A DNA stretch of 64,000 bases from Odiellus spinosus (GCA_963920705.1 OY987230.1:9743185-9807184), one strand, 5' to 3'; numbered from the stretch's first letter, positions 12,366-24,950 are shown. Numbers and translations are program-made. Notes: a model not told the origin generated them from the sequence alone.

Positions 12366-13487
12366 GATGTTACTTTTTATATCGTGTCATCTTAACTTTA
12401 ATATAGTGTATTAATCATTTCGGAACTTTTTTAAAAACATATACAGCAATTTAAATTTTCATAAAAACGGAGCAAAAGAGTTAAAATTATAAATGGTTGT
12501 ATTTTATATTTCCAGCCTGAGTTTTTTTATGGTATAAAAATGTAAAAGTTCAACAAGTTAATAAGGTTTAATTATAATTTCCCCCCGTCGGCTACTAATG
12601 ATCTTTCCGAGAAAGGGAGGTATGATGTATAAGACTTACAATTTACTATGAAAGAGGGGGATATCACGTGATGCATTCCCAAATCTCTCGTCCAATCAAC
12701 GTGTCGAAAATTACTGGATCACGTATATTTATACGTACACATGGCTTTGCAAAATAAATGAAGTTCTTTAATAAAATATGTGGAACATCTCTCTCTCTCA
12801 CTGTGGAAACTTAGAAAGGAAAATCCAGCTAGGGCTAGTTTTCCTCCAGTAACTAATATAACATTATATAATGCGTAAAAAGAAAAGAAGCGGTATAACA
12901 AAAATTAGTAGAGGTTTTGGCGCGCCTCGTATAAGAGCTATACAGCGCCATTTCGGCTGCTGTTATGAGTAAAAATAAGAAAGTCTGATTTATAATTCTG
13001 ACACAAAAATCCCAGTTTTACCCTCATATAATTGCAGGTATAATACCGGAAAAATAATGGAAAAAACGTTCCGTTCGAAAAATAACAAAAAAAGGTCGAA
13101 GGATAAATGAAATTTCGCTTAAATTATTACCTTCACGCTTAGTTTTCAGTTTCTCATTGTAATTAGGTGTTCAGAGAACATTCTTTTATCTTGAGGTTCG
13201 TACCACGCTCGCACCATTGCCCCGTTGAATAATTAGCTTAATTTAGGAGCGGTTCAGTTTAGTTCACTTCTCAATCTCTCCCCTTTAATTAAAGTGATAA
13301 TATATACCACGTCCGTTCTGATGAAACTTTTATTTAGGACGAATACACTTTGATTATGGACTTATAGCCTTTTATTTAATGTACTAGAAAAAACCCGTGA
13401 AAAGTCACAGAATTAATTTTCCAGCAGGTTTTCCAGAATTTTCCGGAATTGTCTGGATTTTTCTAGACTTTGCTCCCAGACCTTTCT
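12366..13487. other. Gene-free AT-rich DNA
   Basis: I see no coding exon. The frame at 12719-12901 (minus) is hydrophobic and aromatic by composition only. A fragment of the CCAGG / TTCCAG repeat family is at about 13391-13480. Confidence 0.4.
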
Positions 13488-13761
13488 AATCCTCCAGTAA
13501 AAAAAATTACAATTATTAAACTAGAAATAAATTTAAAACTTACCATCAAAATAGGCTTATATTGGTCGCTAGTCGTTATATTGGGCGTTCAGGATATCTC
13601 CATGAATCCTGCTAAGCCTATTTTGATGATAAGTTTTAAAATTTCTAGTTTAATTATTGTTTGTATTTTTTTTTTTTTTTTTACTGTTGCATTAGGGCTT
13701 TTTAAACGATAAGGAATAGATAAAAAATCACTCGTTGTTAGGTTGCATTCTCCATTTAAGA
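13488..13761. mobile_element. Palindromic MITE, family I, copy 2
   Basis: The copy has the family flank (CCAGTAAAAAAAATTACAAT, AAACTAGAAATAAA), the inner pair ATAGGCTTA / TAAGCCTAT, and a complete right terminus: TTGTTAGGTTGCATTCTCC followed by TTTAA. The left outer terminus is missing. A 17-20 base T run has expanded inside the right flank. Confidence 0.7.
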
Positions 13762-13880
13762 TAAAATAGACTTTGTAATGATCATAAATCGTTGGAAAAC
13801 CGTTGCAGATATAAGTTTTGAAGTTCCTTAAAAACTTGTCAACCCAAAGGAATAAAATTTTGAATAAAAGATTTAAGTAT

Positions 13881-14242
13881 AGGGTTGCCAGTTTTTACAG
13901 ATTCAAATTCCCTGACTTTTCCAGGTTTTTCCCTGACCTTTTCCAACGATTTTCCCTGACCGTTTCAGCTAATACTACCCAATTTTTAGCCTTTTATTTT
14001 TCATATTATTGCGATCGCCAAACTTTTTGCACGCGTATCTTTGTTCTAATCTATACAACTGACACGGTCAGCTTCAAATCTTTTCCGTAGATAATGATTG
14101 TAATTTCCTGTCTTCTTGAAAGATCTTTAAATTTCCTGACTTTTTAAAATATCTTTAAATTCCCTGACTTTTTTGCTCGCTTTTTTGGTTCATTTTCAAA
14201 TTCCCAGACTTTTCCCTGATTTCCCTGACCTGTAGCAACCCT
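13881..14242. mobile_element. MITE with AGGGTTGC termini
   Basis: It starts AGGGTTGCCAG and ends GTAGCAACCCT in inverted orientation. The interior repeats CCCTGACTTTTCCAGG-type words, as at 10273-10619. A 90-codon frame across its left half is made of these repeat words and is not a gene. Confidence 0.6.
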
Positions 14243-14877
14243 GATTAGTAGTAAAAGGTAAAAAAATAATCCCTAGGCCAATACTTTAGAAAATAATTAT
14301 GACAGCATCACTTGACTTTTGTATGACTATAATTTAGTGTCCCTTTACAAACGGGGAATCTTAGGAAAGATTTATAACAAATAATACGTAATATAGTTAT
14401 TAAATATATATATATATTTTTTTTCAAACATTTTTAGGCGTTTTAGAGAGATAGAGCCTTGGGGGAGTGAAGTGTGTTTATAGTATACCCTAAGCTGATA
14501 ACATTTTGTACGAAACGGGATCCCGGACGGGGGTAAGTTTAGTTATAATATTAAATCGTTTCAGGGTATATAAGTTTAATCAAAAGGTTTTTGGCAGTTA
14601 ATAGCACTCCACCCCAAAATTAGTTATTTCGAAATTCTAGGAATTATGATTACATGGGAGGAGATTTTTCAAAAGTGGTTCCTTATTTTACGATTCAAAA
14701 ATACTGAAATTTTACTTCGACCGCGTTTGCTTATCTTTTAAATTATATACCGATGACCATTTCATATTTATAGAAAAGGTACTATTTTATATTATTTCCC
14801 CTATCCTTTTTTATATTGAAATTTCAAGGTGAATTAGTATTACTATTACGCTTTACCACAAGTAAATTAAAAGCTTT

Positions 14878-15647
14878 TAAAGGCAGAATGCAACCTAACA
14901 ACAAGTGATTTTTTATCGATTTCTTATCGTTTAAATAGGCATAATCCACCAGTAAAATAAATACAAACAAATATGAAACTAGACATTTTAAAACTTGTCG
15001 AAAAAATAGGCTAAGCTGGATTCATGGAGATCCTGAATATCTTTGCAAAGAGCCCGTCGTTAAAGGCCTAGGATTACTTCTGCCTGTCACCCTGGAAATA
15101 AACTCACCCTCTAGGCTTTCTCTTGCCTTGCTACCCAAGGGGAAGCTCAGAAGGTAAGCCCACTTCCAGTGAAATAGGCAGGTTACAGGCAGAAGAAATT
15201 CTTTGACTTTAAATATTCGATTGGTTGCTGACCCATTGATGCGAAGAAATTAAGGATCTCCATGAATCGAGCTAAGCCTATTTTACGGGCATGTTTTAAA
15301 TTTATTTCTAATACTATTAAAGTCCTCGATTAAAGTAGTAATAAATTTAAAACTTACCCGGAAAATAGGCTTAGCTGGATTCATGGAGATTTTAAATTTG
15401 TTCGTATTGAAGGGTCATCGACCGACGTTAAGGCAAGATTTCCTTGAGAATTCCTGTAACATTCGATTGATCGCTGGCCCATCAATACGAAGAAATTCAA
15501 GATCTCCGTGAATTCAGATGTTAAGTCTTTAATTTATTTCTAGTTTAATATTTTTTGTAATTTTTTTACTGGTGGATTAAGCCCATTTAAACGATAAGAA
15601 ATCGATAAAAAAAAAAACACTTTTTATTAGATTGCACTCTCCCTTTA
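14878..15647. mobile_element. Composite of two family I MITEs with a nested insertion
   Basis: The left element starts with an intact terminus (TTAAAGGCAGAATGCAACC then TAACAACAAGTGA). It has the inner pair ATAGGCTAAGCTGGATTCAT and GAATCGAGCTAAGCCTAT (to about 15284). The second element has its own inner pair from about 15365 and ends TTGCACTCTCCCTTTAA at 15647. Inside the first, ACTTCTGCCTGTCACC (about 15077) and its inverse GGTTACAGGCAGAAG (about 15181-15195) bound a further insertion. The mutual TTAA ends fit insertion at TTAA, as in piggyBac-type elements, but this is inference. Confidence 0.65.
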
Positions 15648-16077
15648 AGTAGCCATATTTCGAAGTAGTGGGTCTTGAACTCTGCAGCCTACACTTTTGT
15701 ATCACATAATCTGGATAGTAGCATTTATAATATTCTTAAACTAATTAACGAGACTAGCTGCTGTTCCATAAAATTATTAATTTACAAGAGTGCATAAATA
15801 TGTAACTTTTTATTCCATTTGGAACTCATGAAAAATTCGTGACAGCCTCACTTTAAAAGGACCAGGAAACCTAGCTGGTTTCGAGGATTAAACTGTTTTT
15901 AGGATAGAAAAATGAGGAAAAATGGCTAAACATCCATTTTGGTCATAAATGGACGGTATCCAAAGTTTTTACAAATATAATTTTTCACAATTTCTAACGC
16001 AATTCAATAGCCAGTCACGGAACGGGGTTAATCACGTGAGCTTAACGAGTTTTCAAAAGGTCACTTTGACCAGTACA
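15648..16077. other. Gene-free AT-rich DNA
   Basis: I see nothing supported apart from the words TCACGTGAGCTTAACGAGTT (about 16032), which recur at about 24636 and belong to a dispersed repeat. Confidence 0.35.
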
Positions 16078-16985
16078 ATTGCAGTAGAGTAAATAAGATC
16101 AAAAATAATAATTTTAGAGCAAAACCAAGTACACCATTCGCTAGAGCGTTAAATTAAGGCCTTGAATAACAGCTGCTTTACTAAAATATCAATAGTTTTC
16201 TTACCTGGAAAAATTCCATGAAAATGTGTTAGCAACTTAGCCGTTAAGTTCTTTTCCCGCCAGTTTTCAAGCTCTTCAAGAGTAAGGCGCACCCGGCAGC
16301 CGGGAGGGACGCCGGCGCCTAGCGTTTTTATTTTTTATAGGCGCGAAATATGCAAGTTAGAAAAATAGAACACGTTCGTTGGCATCATTTTAGAATAAAA
16401 CCAAGTACACCATTCGACAGAGCGCTAAATTTTGGTCCAGAATAATTGCCGCTTCTTTAAAATATCAGTCGTTTTCTCACCTTAATAAATTCGAAGAAAT
16501 TGTGCCTGAGGAGCGTTAGCCATCGACTTCTTTTCCCGTAATTTTCTAGCTTTTCCAGAGAAACGCAACACGCAGGCGCGACGATTTTTTTCTTTATTCT
16601 GTGCCATCTCGCGGCGGTTTTTAATTTTTCCCGGCAATTTTGATTCACTTGAAAACTTTCACCGAGGCCTACTCTTTACTTTTAAACTAATTTGTGGAAA
16701 GCTGATGAATTCTAAATATCAGAACTTCTATTTTGAAAATGCTGAAACGTTTTTCAAATCTATCCGCTGGTTTAGTTAGCTTAGAGACTCTATGAGATTT
16801 GAATATGGAAATTTTTTAATTCATAAATTATCTTTTTAAACGTGAACATGATTGCAAAAGCCAAAAAGCAGCGGTTATTTTAGGCATACATTTAACGCAC
16901 TAACGAATGGTGTACTAGGTTTTGCTTTAAAAGGATTTTTGATCTAATTTACTCATACTGCAATCCTATATTTAACTATAAATAC
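16078..16985. repeat. Palindromic repeat with three AAGTACACCATTCG units
   Basis: The unit AAACCAAGTACACCATTCG occurs directly at about 16124 and 16399 and inverted (CGAATGGTGTACTAGGTTT) at about 16905. The outermost arms extend further: GCAGTAGAGTAAATAAGATC on the left matches the reverse complement of the right arm near 16940-16985. Related flanking words recur at 24620-24760. There is no coding capacity, and the 63-codon minus frame at 16457-16648 is repeat sequence. Confidence 0.55.
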
Positions 16986-17218
16986 ACCGTAACTATAATA
17001 AAATGACTTACCGAAGCGAAAACGATATTATTCTGGATATTAATTACCTACAAAATGATTCACTTTTATACTTGAAAAGCCTAATTCGGAGCTCTTTCTG
17101 TTTAAAAGTGAATAAAGCGATTTCGGCTGCAAACTCGGTTTTAATCATCTTGTTTAATTAATGTTGCGACTCAACAGCTTATTTCAACTATAGCCCGCCC
17201 AATTTACCGTTTATCCTA
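16986..17218. other. Gene-free AT-rich DNA, dispersed repeat tail
   Basis: The words ATAAAATGACTTACCGAAGC near 17000 recur at about 24718 as ATAAAATGACTTAACGAAGC, so this is the flank of a dispersed repeat. I see no gene. Confidence 0.35.
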
Positions 17219-17400
17219 AGCTACGTTGACACTTGACATTTTGGAACCATTTTCAAACCGTTTTGAATGTTCAAATCGACTTTTTAAGATATTAATTTTG
17301 TTCCTTGATCAAAGGTCTACACGGGTGACCCCAAAATATTTAATTTGACCTTTCCGAAACGGTTCAAAACGATTTCAAAGTCTGTAGTGTGAACGCAGCT
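17219..17400. mobile_element. Complete MITE of the CGTTxACACT family
   Basis: It begins AGCTACGTTGACACTTGAC and ends with the inverse GTAGTGTGAACGCAGCT. The interior is itself partly palindromic (CCATTTTCAAACCGTTTTG near the left, CGAAACGGTTCAAAACG near the right). At about 182 bp with no frame it is a short non-autonomous DNA element. Relatives are at 2339, 8058 and 8207. Confidence 0.7.
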
Positions 17401-18448
17401 CTAGTTGAAGAAAAGCGCCATTTCGCATTAAAGTAATAAATATATTTTTTCATAAGAAAAGTTTATGTACGGCATTTAATAACCAAAAACATAATTAAGA
17501 CGAGGCATAAACTCATTACAAACAGTATATCGCCGTAAAAGCCTTGTCTTAATTTATTTAGTTATAGCTTTTCATTCCATTATCTCTTTAAAAACCAATT
17601 CCCCTTAACGTTCCTGGGTGTGTCATATATAAATTCAACAAATGTAAGACTTATTTATCCGAAAAAAAAATTTATAAATTTGGGAAATTGGGAAAAAGTG
17701 CTCATTAAAACATTAGAATTAAATTTTAAACAAAACTTTTTACTTTATACTCTCTTTAAAAAAATCCCAAGACATTCCTGGATGTGTATTTTACCGCCAA
17801 ATCTTACAAACGTAACTTCAACAAGTGCGTAGGGGGAGGTCAAAAGAAAGAGGGGTATTTGAGGTTTGAACATGAGGTACGAAGCCATAGAAATAAACTA
17901 CAGTGTATACAGAAAAAAAATTTCAAGACCCCGATTTCCCCCTGCCACTTTACTACCATGCAAATATATAAAGAAAATACCCAAGAGAGAAAGCAAAAAA
18001 AGTTTCGCGGCGGTCCCCTTCTTTCTTGAAGGAAAAATAAGCACAAAGAACTCGACTTTTTAAGGCCCATAACCCCCAGTAGCCCCTACTTCCCTAGACT
18101 ACCTTAGGATATACCTTTATTTATGTGGATTTTTGAGAAAGGTTTGAACATGGTTTTGAAGTTCTTTAACCACTCCAAATTTACGAGAGGGTCGGTTGAG
18201 AAGAGAAACCATGTATTTGGTTTTCTTTTAACAAAAACACAATGGTTTAGAAAGCTATCTCATTGCGAGAAGTCCGTGAAAAATTTTGTCTTCAAGATTA
18301 CAACCTCTCATATCATTCCCAGTCTTAGAATGATAAATAATGTTAAATCCAATTGTTAAAGATTATTTGTTGCCAAGTTCATTTTAAAAACACGATTTTA
18401 TCTAACTTTGTAATCATTTTGACTCTTCCTGGAAAATTGATTAACTAA
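17401..18448. other. Gene-free stretch
   Basis: Short overlapping frames on both strands (17620-18359) have no recognisable domain, share no splice-compatible continuation that I could find, and read mostly Lys, Asn and Phe as expected of AT-rich DNA. I do not support a gene. Confidence 0.4.
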
Positions 18449-18574
18449 GGAGCGTTTTCAATCAAGATTTTTTTGGTCAAAAAAGTAACTTTTTCATCAT
18501 AACTAAGGTTTTCTATAGCTACGACGAAAAACTTACTTTTTTTGGCCAAAACATTATTGATTAAAAACGAGGCT
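18449..18574. mobile_element. Hairpin MITE (~125 bp)
   Basis: The left arm GCGTTTTCAATCAAGATTTT, GGTCAAAAAAGTAACTTTTT is mirrored by the right arm AACTTACTTTTTTTGGCC, ATTATTGATTAAAAACGAG. Arms of about 55 bp leave a very short loop. No frame is present. Confidence 0.6.
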
Positions 18575-18871
18575 TAACACCAACATTGATAATTCTCTGT
18601 GAAAACAGTGCAAAACACATTATTTCTAATGGCCCTAGTTAGTTTAAAAGCGGTATATATGATTCTGGAAGTGATGCAAGCAGACGATTTGAAGCGTTTT
18701 TAGGGAAAACTGGTAGCCATGTTGGCAAAGAAATATTTTTTCTCGTACTGTGAAGGTAACATTAAATAGAAATGATTGCCCAAAGGAATGTTTGTTAATC
18801 AACGTCTACAGTAAGATCTGGATTCTCCTTTACACATTGAAGTTAATATAGCCAAAGGAAAGTCGCGTGCA
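18575..18871. other. Gene-free DNA between two hairpins
   Basis: I see no coding exon, RNA gene or repeat in this segment. Confidence 0.35.
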
Positions 18872-18970
18872 AAACATCGTCTGCTAAGTTGTTATTCCTA
18901 TGGAAAAAAATTCATTATAACGTATTTTTTTCCATAGGGATAACACTCTATCAGACGACGTTTCGCTCGT
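18872..18970. repeat. Hairpin repeat (~100 bp)
   Basis: TCGTCTGCTAAGTTGTTATT and CCTATGGAAAAAAAT on the left pair with ATTTTTTTCCATAGGGATAA and CACTCTATCAGACGA on the right. Arms of about 40 bp flank a 16-base AT loop. It is probably another small foldback element. Confidence 0.6.
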
Positions 18971-21900
18971 AAATAACTGCTCAACACCGTTGACGATATT
19001 GGGGTCTGGGAACTTGGAAAGATAAAAAGATATAGGATGATACTCCGTTATGGGAAGAGCTTTCGAATTGGTTAAATTAGCGTATATGCTGTTTGGAAAC
19101 GGTTCTAATTAAATTAACGCTCTATAAATGCGAATGTGGCTTTAAATACGATTTTCAAGAAAACTGGCTTTAAAATACCTGAATATTTTCTCAATGGATA
19201 AATAGAAAATCAAATATTACCTTTCATAAATCCAGCGTTAGCGGAAGAAACTTTGAAAAGACAACAGGTGATAATGACGACTAGTAAAAGGCGCGAAATG
19301 TACATGATCGGAAATCTCGATAATCTTGAAAGCCACATGGTTAGTTTATTTTTCCCGCGCAATTCTTGTAATAGTTTGAAAACTTTTAAAAAATTATATT
19401 TAAACCAATTTTAAAACATTTTTTCCCACGAACTATAATTTAAATTTGTTAATTAATAAAATCCACGGAAAATCAGTAGAGATTAAGTATATATTGTAGA
19501 TCAAAGTCGTGAAATTAAAATTAAATATATTTCTTCAATACGTAGCAAATCGATAAATACGAAGTTTCTGAAATATTACTTCAAAATTCACGATAATATC
19601 AGAATAAAATTTTAAAATAATTAATTTTCTTTTTCTTTTACCGGTACAAATATTCGTATATTTTTCCCCTATTACCGGTTTATATTTTCCTACTAAATCG
19701 CGTGGAGTCCGCTAAATCGTCATCTAGGAAAAATTTACCGGCAATATTGCGCACATTTCGATGCATAACTTAAGTTTTTAAAATAATAAATTCCAGTCAA
19801 ATATCAAGTTTTAAAGACACCGGTAATTTGAATTTAAAAATGAACTTTAAAGCTTTTTTTTTTTCACGTCACACTTTGGAAGAAAATTTTGAAAATTTAT
19901 CGAGGAATGAAAATTTCAATATAAAACTTTTTTTTTTTTTATTTTTTTTAATAGCGGCTCTTGGATAAGATGTTGAGAGCTTTGCGAGTTAACCGCTGCT
20001 TGAAGCCGAACTGTTGGCAACTGGGCCTCAGATTCTTCTCGCTTCCATGACGAAGGTCTTTTTCAGCAGTGAACAGTGGCGGCGGGAGGGTCAGAACTCT
20101 ATAGGGGAGACGAACTAGGAAAAAGAAATGTAGAAAAATTAAGGGGGGGTTAAATAAGGGATAAAATCTTGGCTTTAAGATGAAGAAGGAGAGATTTTTA
20201 AGAAAACCGCTAGCGGCACTCTCGGCCACTCTACAACACCGTGAAACTTGGGGAAAAAAAGAAAAAATGCATTAAAGTTAAAAAAAAAAAAAAAAAACAA
20301 AAAAAAACTAAATTTATCAATTTTCTGAAAATTTTTAAACTTTCTACGCTTATGATTACGTAATATGGTAATAAATTAAATATAGGACGATATTATATAA
20401 TTTTATGGCGTTCTTCGCATACTTTTGCTCGTTTTTCCCCGAAATTTATGTCACTACGATATTTTAAAGGGAAAGTAAAAAGCATTTAAAAACAAAAATC
20501 CACGTTCATTGCCTCATGGATGCTATAGCTTATTAACTTTAGAATAATATAAGTTGTCAAAACTATCTTCTAAATAAGAAGGTTGACAATAGATTATATC
20601 TCCGTGTTTAAATGGTATTCAAATCCTCGTTGTTATTTAAATATGGGATCCGAAGGAAATAGTAGAAGCTTGCCACTGATCTAAAGTAAATTGAAACCAA
20701 CCTAAAAAAAGGTGGTAAAAATTATTACTATCGTATAAGTAACGTATTAGATATAAGAATGGCACTTTAAATATTGTTTCAGTGTTAAATTTCTTGGTCA
20801 AGATGCGTTTCACTGTGATAGCTAGATACACTGGAATGGAATAGAAATTGAAAATATTTGGTCTTTAATACCTTTGGCTCTTTCTAACTTAGCGAAATTT
20901 AAATTTGACCAATGATAGAACAAAATATTCGTTCTGGTAATGTCGGCTCTTTGGCATTAGTCGGTTATTATGCTAGTTATTACATTCAATAATTAAATGA
21001 TAACTAATATTTTTATATCAAAAACAAGTTGGGTGGAGGATACAATGTTGTACTTCAAAACACACCATGATAAGGTTTTTTCACGAATGCAAGAATGGGT
21101 TTAGAATAATTTTGATCCCATTTTCTTAGTTTCATAAATTAGTTCTTGATACAATTATCTTGGTTTTTGCGTTGGGGTAACATCGAAAGTATATAAGTTT
21201 TAATTTGTGGGAAGTATGAAAATGTCTTTCTAGCAAAGTTAAAAGTCGTGAATAACCAGTTTTTATCAGATATATGGTAGTCTGAAGCTGATCTCCTTTC
21301 ATTGGCTAAACACCTGTGACGTACTACACTCCCCATCAAACGATACTCCTTATTTATTTCACGAATAACTTTTCATTTCGAAATTATAATTAAATTTTTC
21401 TTATGAACTTAAAATCGGTTTCTTTGAAGTTTGCTGCGTTATAGGATTTATACAGTTCTAATTAACCACATTTCAGTCATCGCTGGGTTACCATAAACTT
21501 AAAAAATATACCCTTTTACATCAGCTTCCTACATTTATTTTTTTATACTAGCTCAAAGGCAAAAAAAGGAGGGGAGAATTTGAGATATTGAATGACGCGT
21601 TTTTATGGGATCACGCACGTGCATGAGTCGCGCTTCTTTCCTTTATAAAAAATAAGCATCAATGCCGCCCCCGGATTCTCTTTTGATTAATCTAATAAGT
21701 TCACCCCCGCTCTCCAGCCGAATCAACGAACGGTTTGACACATTCTTACTCTTTGTGTAATCCGAGTACAGTTTATTCCTTTTCAAATGAGCAGACGTTT
21801 TTCAATATCTTCTTTCTGTAGTTCTATTTATTTATTTTTTTATTTAAAACATAAATTTAACTCCTAGTTCAATCCGTCTTTAAAAACTCATCAATAGTCA

Positions 21901-22513
21901 TAGTGGGAGAGACACTAATGTCGAAAGACAGACAGACGAGACGTCGATGAACCATAAGGCGACTTTTTAGCGTCTTGTAAAGCGATGCATTTTGACCGGA
22001 AGTGGTACAAACATTAAAATTTGGAATTAAACATTAACTATAAGCTAGATGTTAGTTACACTATCACCTGAAATTTGCTTTAACCAAACTTATTTTTCAA
22101 CTGCAATTTAAAGAGATACAGAATTGTAAACAAGGCTGAAAGCAAAGACTTAAGCTCCACAGTGAGATTTAAATATTTTCATTTAACTAATGAGGACGAT
22201 TCTGTCCTTGATTTAATTTAACTCGAGGCTCAATTTACGCGCATGCGCAGCCAGTGTTAAGATTTAAAAACTTCCCGCCATTATTTCATTAAACATTTCT
22301 GAGCATAATGACGTTGTTTGACGAAAGAGTAAAAAGACTCGAAAGAAATAACGCTGGAAAAACGTCGCTGGTTTTTCTGGCGCATGGAGCTGAGGCCCAG
22401 AAATCGACAGAGCACCCATATGGTTAATGTCGTCAGTCAGTAACATAGTCGGTTTGTCGACTCCTGTTGATTTTCCAAGTTTCCCTTTGCCAGATGCTTC
22501 TCTCACACGCGGT
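18971..22513. other. Gene-free AT-rich DNA with homopolymer tracts
   Basis: No gene is supported. Long A or T tracts occur at about 19928-19948 and 20280-20307. The 93-codon minus frame at 19948-20229 lies between these tracts and has no recognisable features. Around 21600-21720 the sequence is less AT-rich (CACGCACGTGCATGAGTCG), which might mark regulatory DNA. Confidence 0.35.
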
Positions 22514-22898
22514 ATATATAAAAAAGTCTGAAGAGAAAGAATCAATTTGAAAGTTCCCCTTTCCACCAGTATCTTAAACATACCCCCTTCGACTTCTCCT
22601 CCCACTTCTTTTTGTTTCTTCGCAATTTTGAATAGAAAAACATTCCGAAATTCAGACTCCGTCTCTCTAATTCTCTCTGGCAAAGTCGCTCTGCCTCTCC
22701 GAGTCTTTAAATTGCTCATTAAAATGAAATCAAGACATCACGGTTGTCGCGCTAAAAAGCTCCGGCAAAATTTCTCTTTGCGCAAGAGACCAAACAAAAG
22801 ATGGAATCACTTTTTTATTTCAAGGGACGTTGAAAGAAAGGGAACGTAACCCTGAAGGCGATCTTTAGAATAAACCCCACATCTTTAGGGATAACCCC

Positions 22899-22938
<40 letters not shown>
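22514..22938 (+). other. Possible retroposed transcript with poly(A) tail
   Basis: A run of 38 A (22901-22938) is preceded by AATAAA (22869-22874), 26 bases upstream. That is the expected spacing of a polyadenylation signal and tail in a retrotransposed RNA. A TATA-like word (TATATATAAAAAA) lies at 22514. Open frames exist on both strands here (plus 22547-22849, about 100 codons; minus 22264-22719, about 151 codons), and neither matches a family I know. I could not find a convincing target-site duplication. A chance A-tract expansion next to AATAAA is the alternative. Confidence 0.3.
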
Positions 22939-22940
<2 letters not shown>

Positions 22941-24619
22941 AATTATAGCGCCAAAAACAGGAAAAGTCATTTAAGGAGTCTAGATACCAAATATTGGAAA
23001 TAAAGCGTATCTTCATTACGTTTTAATTGTGAAACCAGAGGCCGGCTAACTTCCTTGTATTGTTGGCTTTCCTTCTGTACAGATCTGCTTCCCAAGTGGG
23101 CATGAAGAAAAATATCAAAAAATATATCCAACGATGCAAATTAAGATGTACGAGCTGCGGCAGTTGAAATAGGTTTGTGACGACAAAGCAACATTTCAAC
23201 AAAATCTCCAAAACCACAATTTATTTCATAATAACAAGTTTCAAAAAATTAAATGAATTCAGATATAAATTAATGAAAATTTTTGCTTTATTACACACTC
23301 CCTTTAAATTTTAATTTTGTCACTAGAAAAGACATTTCGCTGGCGCAAAACCGTAGATCGAGGAAGAAAAAGATTGCTGCAATCTGTTTTTAGGAAAAAC
23401 TAGACGATAAAGTTTTATAAAAGGTTAGGCTTAGCTCATCATTCCCTTGACGAATCTATTGGATTTTTAGATTCAGCTTAAGGGTAGCTATTTCATTCGT
23501 TGCGGCGTGGCCGTTGCCACCGTTGGAAAAGACTAAAAACAAGTAGTCGCGTATGATTTCTTGAAAAACACGAAAGGAAATGGGTGTTTCTCTATAGTTT
23601 CGTTCTTTGGAATTTGGGAGCTTGGAAACTTTAGGCGTTTAGAAGAGGTGTACCTATTATGGGATTCACCATCTTGTTCTGTAGCTACCAGCACGTAACG
23701 TCTGATGAGGCTGATGTTTATTTCATCAAGATTTTAAGCGAAAGCTCAGACCCTTTTAAATTTTATCTTGCAACTAACTTTCGGAGAAAGTAAGAGCGTT
23801 TAATTAGTTATCGAAGACGACGTCTTTGCTCTTTTTTTTATATATGAGAAGGAAAAATCTAATTAGTGAAGTTTATTTAATCCGATTTAATCTTTTACAA
23901 GGTTTTGATTAGATTCGAGTTTTCGAAGAGAGTTTGTAGAAATAGGAAGAGAATATTAACTTTGATGAATTTTCCATATCCCGTACGTGATACCTATGTA
24001 GAAAGAAAACTTCTATCGCTCTTCAATTTATTATTTTTTGATACCCCGGGGTATAAACAGTCATATTGGCGAAAGCTTCCTCGATAATTTTTGTATATTT
24101 ATAATTCTTTTTACATAATGTATAGATTTTATTTTAACGATATCAAACGCGCGCGCGCTTTCGGCCCTGGTAATATCTGGGTCAAATAGGCGGGGTTGGG
24201 GCATTTTACGAAGAAAAACTATTTCAGCCGTAGTCGTTATTGCCATAATAATGGTATAGTTTGTTCTCTCGTTTTGGTCTCCCCCTTCCTCTCAGAACAC
24301 CCCAGGCTCATTAACAAGAACTGTTCCTGGATTATCCATGGACCAAATATACTGTAGAGGGACGACTGGTGAAGGCGCCAAAATAACCGGCACTTCGAAG
24401 TGAAGCTGCAAGAGTTATTAATACATTTCAATTAATATTTATTTCATTTTAATTTATTGCTTCGTAAATATTACATAGGTAATTTGTGTTTATTTAGTCA
24501 TTAAAAAATATGATATCGGCTATATCGCGCGCAATAAAACAGAAAACATACATATGATTTTACACACTCAATAAAATATGCTCATGATCGCACATTCAAG
24601 CCGCATGATATTAGCAAAC
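22939..24619. other. Gene-free DNA
   Basis: I see no supported gene. A run CGCGCGCGCGC (about 24149-24159) and a palindrome ACCCCGGGGT (about 24043) stand out against the AT-rich background. Several 60-65 codon frames on both strands (23023-24431) show no recognisable domain. Confidence 0.35.
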
Positions 24620-24760
24620 TCAATAACCGAGTTAGTCACGTGAGCTTAACGAGTTACCAAAAAGCCACTTTGACCAGTTTATTTCTAGATATTTAATTAT
24701 AAATAAACAATAACTACAATAAAATGACTTAACGAAGCGAAAAAGATATCATTTTAGCTT
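24620..24760. repeat. Dispersed repeat copy related to 16020-17040
   Basis: GTCACGTGAGCTTAACGAGT, CACTTTGACCAG and ATAAAATGACTTAACGAAGC occur here in the same order as at 16030-16075 and 17000-17020. The long palindromic middle of the other copy is missing here. Confidence 0.5.
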
Positions 24761-24950
24761 TTAACAATAAAATAATTCAGTTTTACCACTGGTTTTACAC
24801 ACTGTAAAACAATTTCTGGTTGATTTTTACGCAAGATTGAGATGACAGCAAAATTGAAATAAATCCCTCAAAAATACCTGCAAAAAACCAAACTTGAAAC
24901 CTACTAGGTGCTGCCACCTACTTTGAGGGTTCCAGGTAAATTTTAATTAT

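Noticed and set aside
19948..20229. 93-codon minus-strand frame
   Set aside because: It lies between long A and T tracts, has no recognisable features and no splice-compatible neighbours.
22264..22719. 151-codon minus-strand open frame, the longest in the gene-free region
   Set aside because: I recognise no domain, composition follows the local base content, a comparable frame is open on the other strand, and no splice-linked partner exon was seen.
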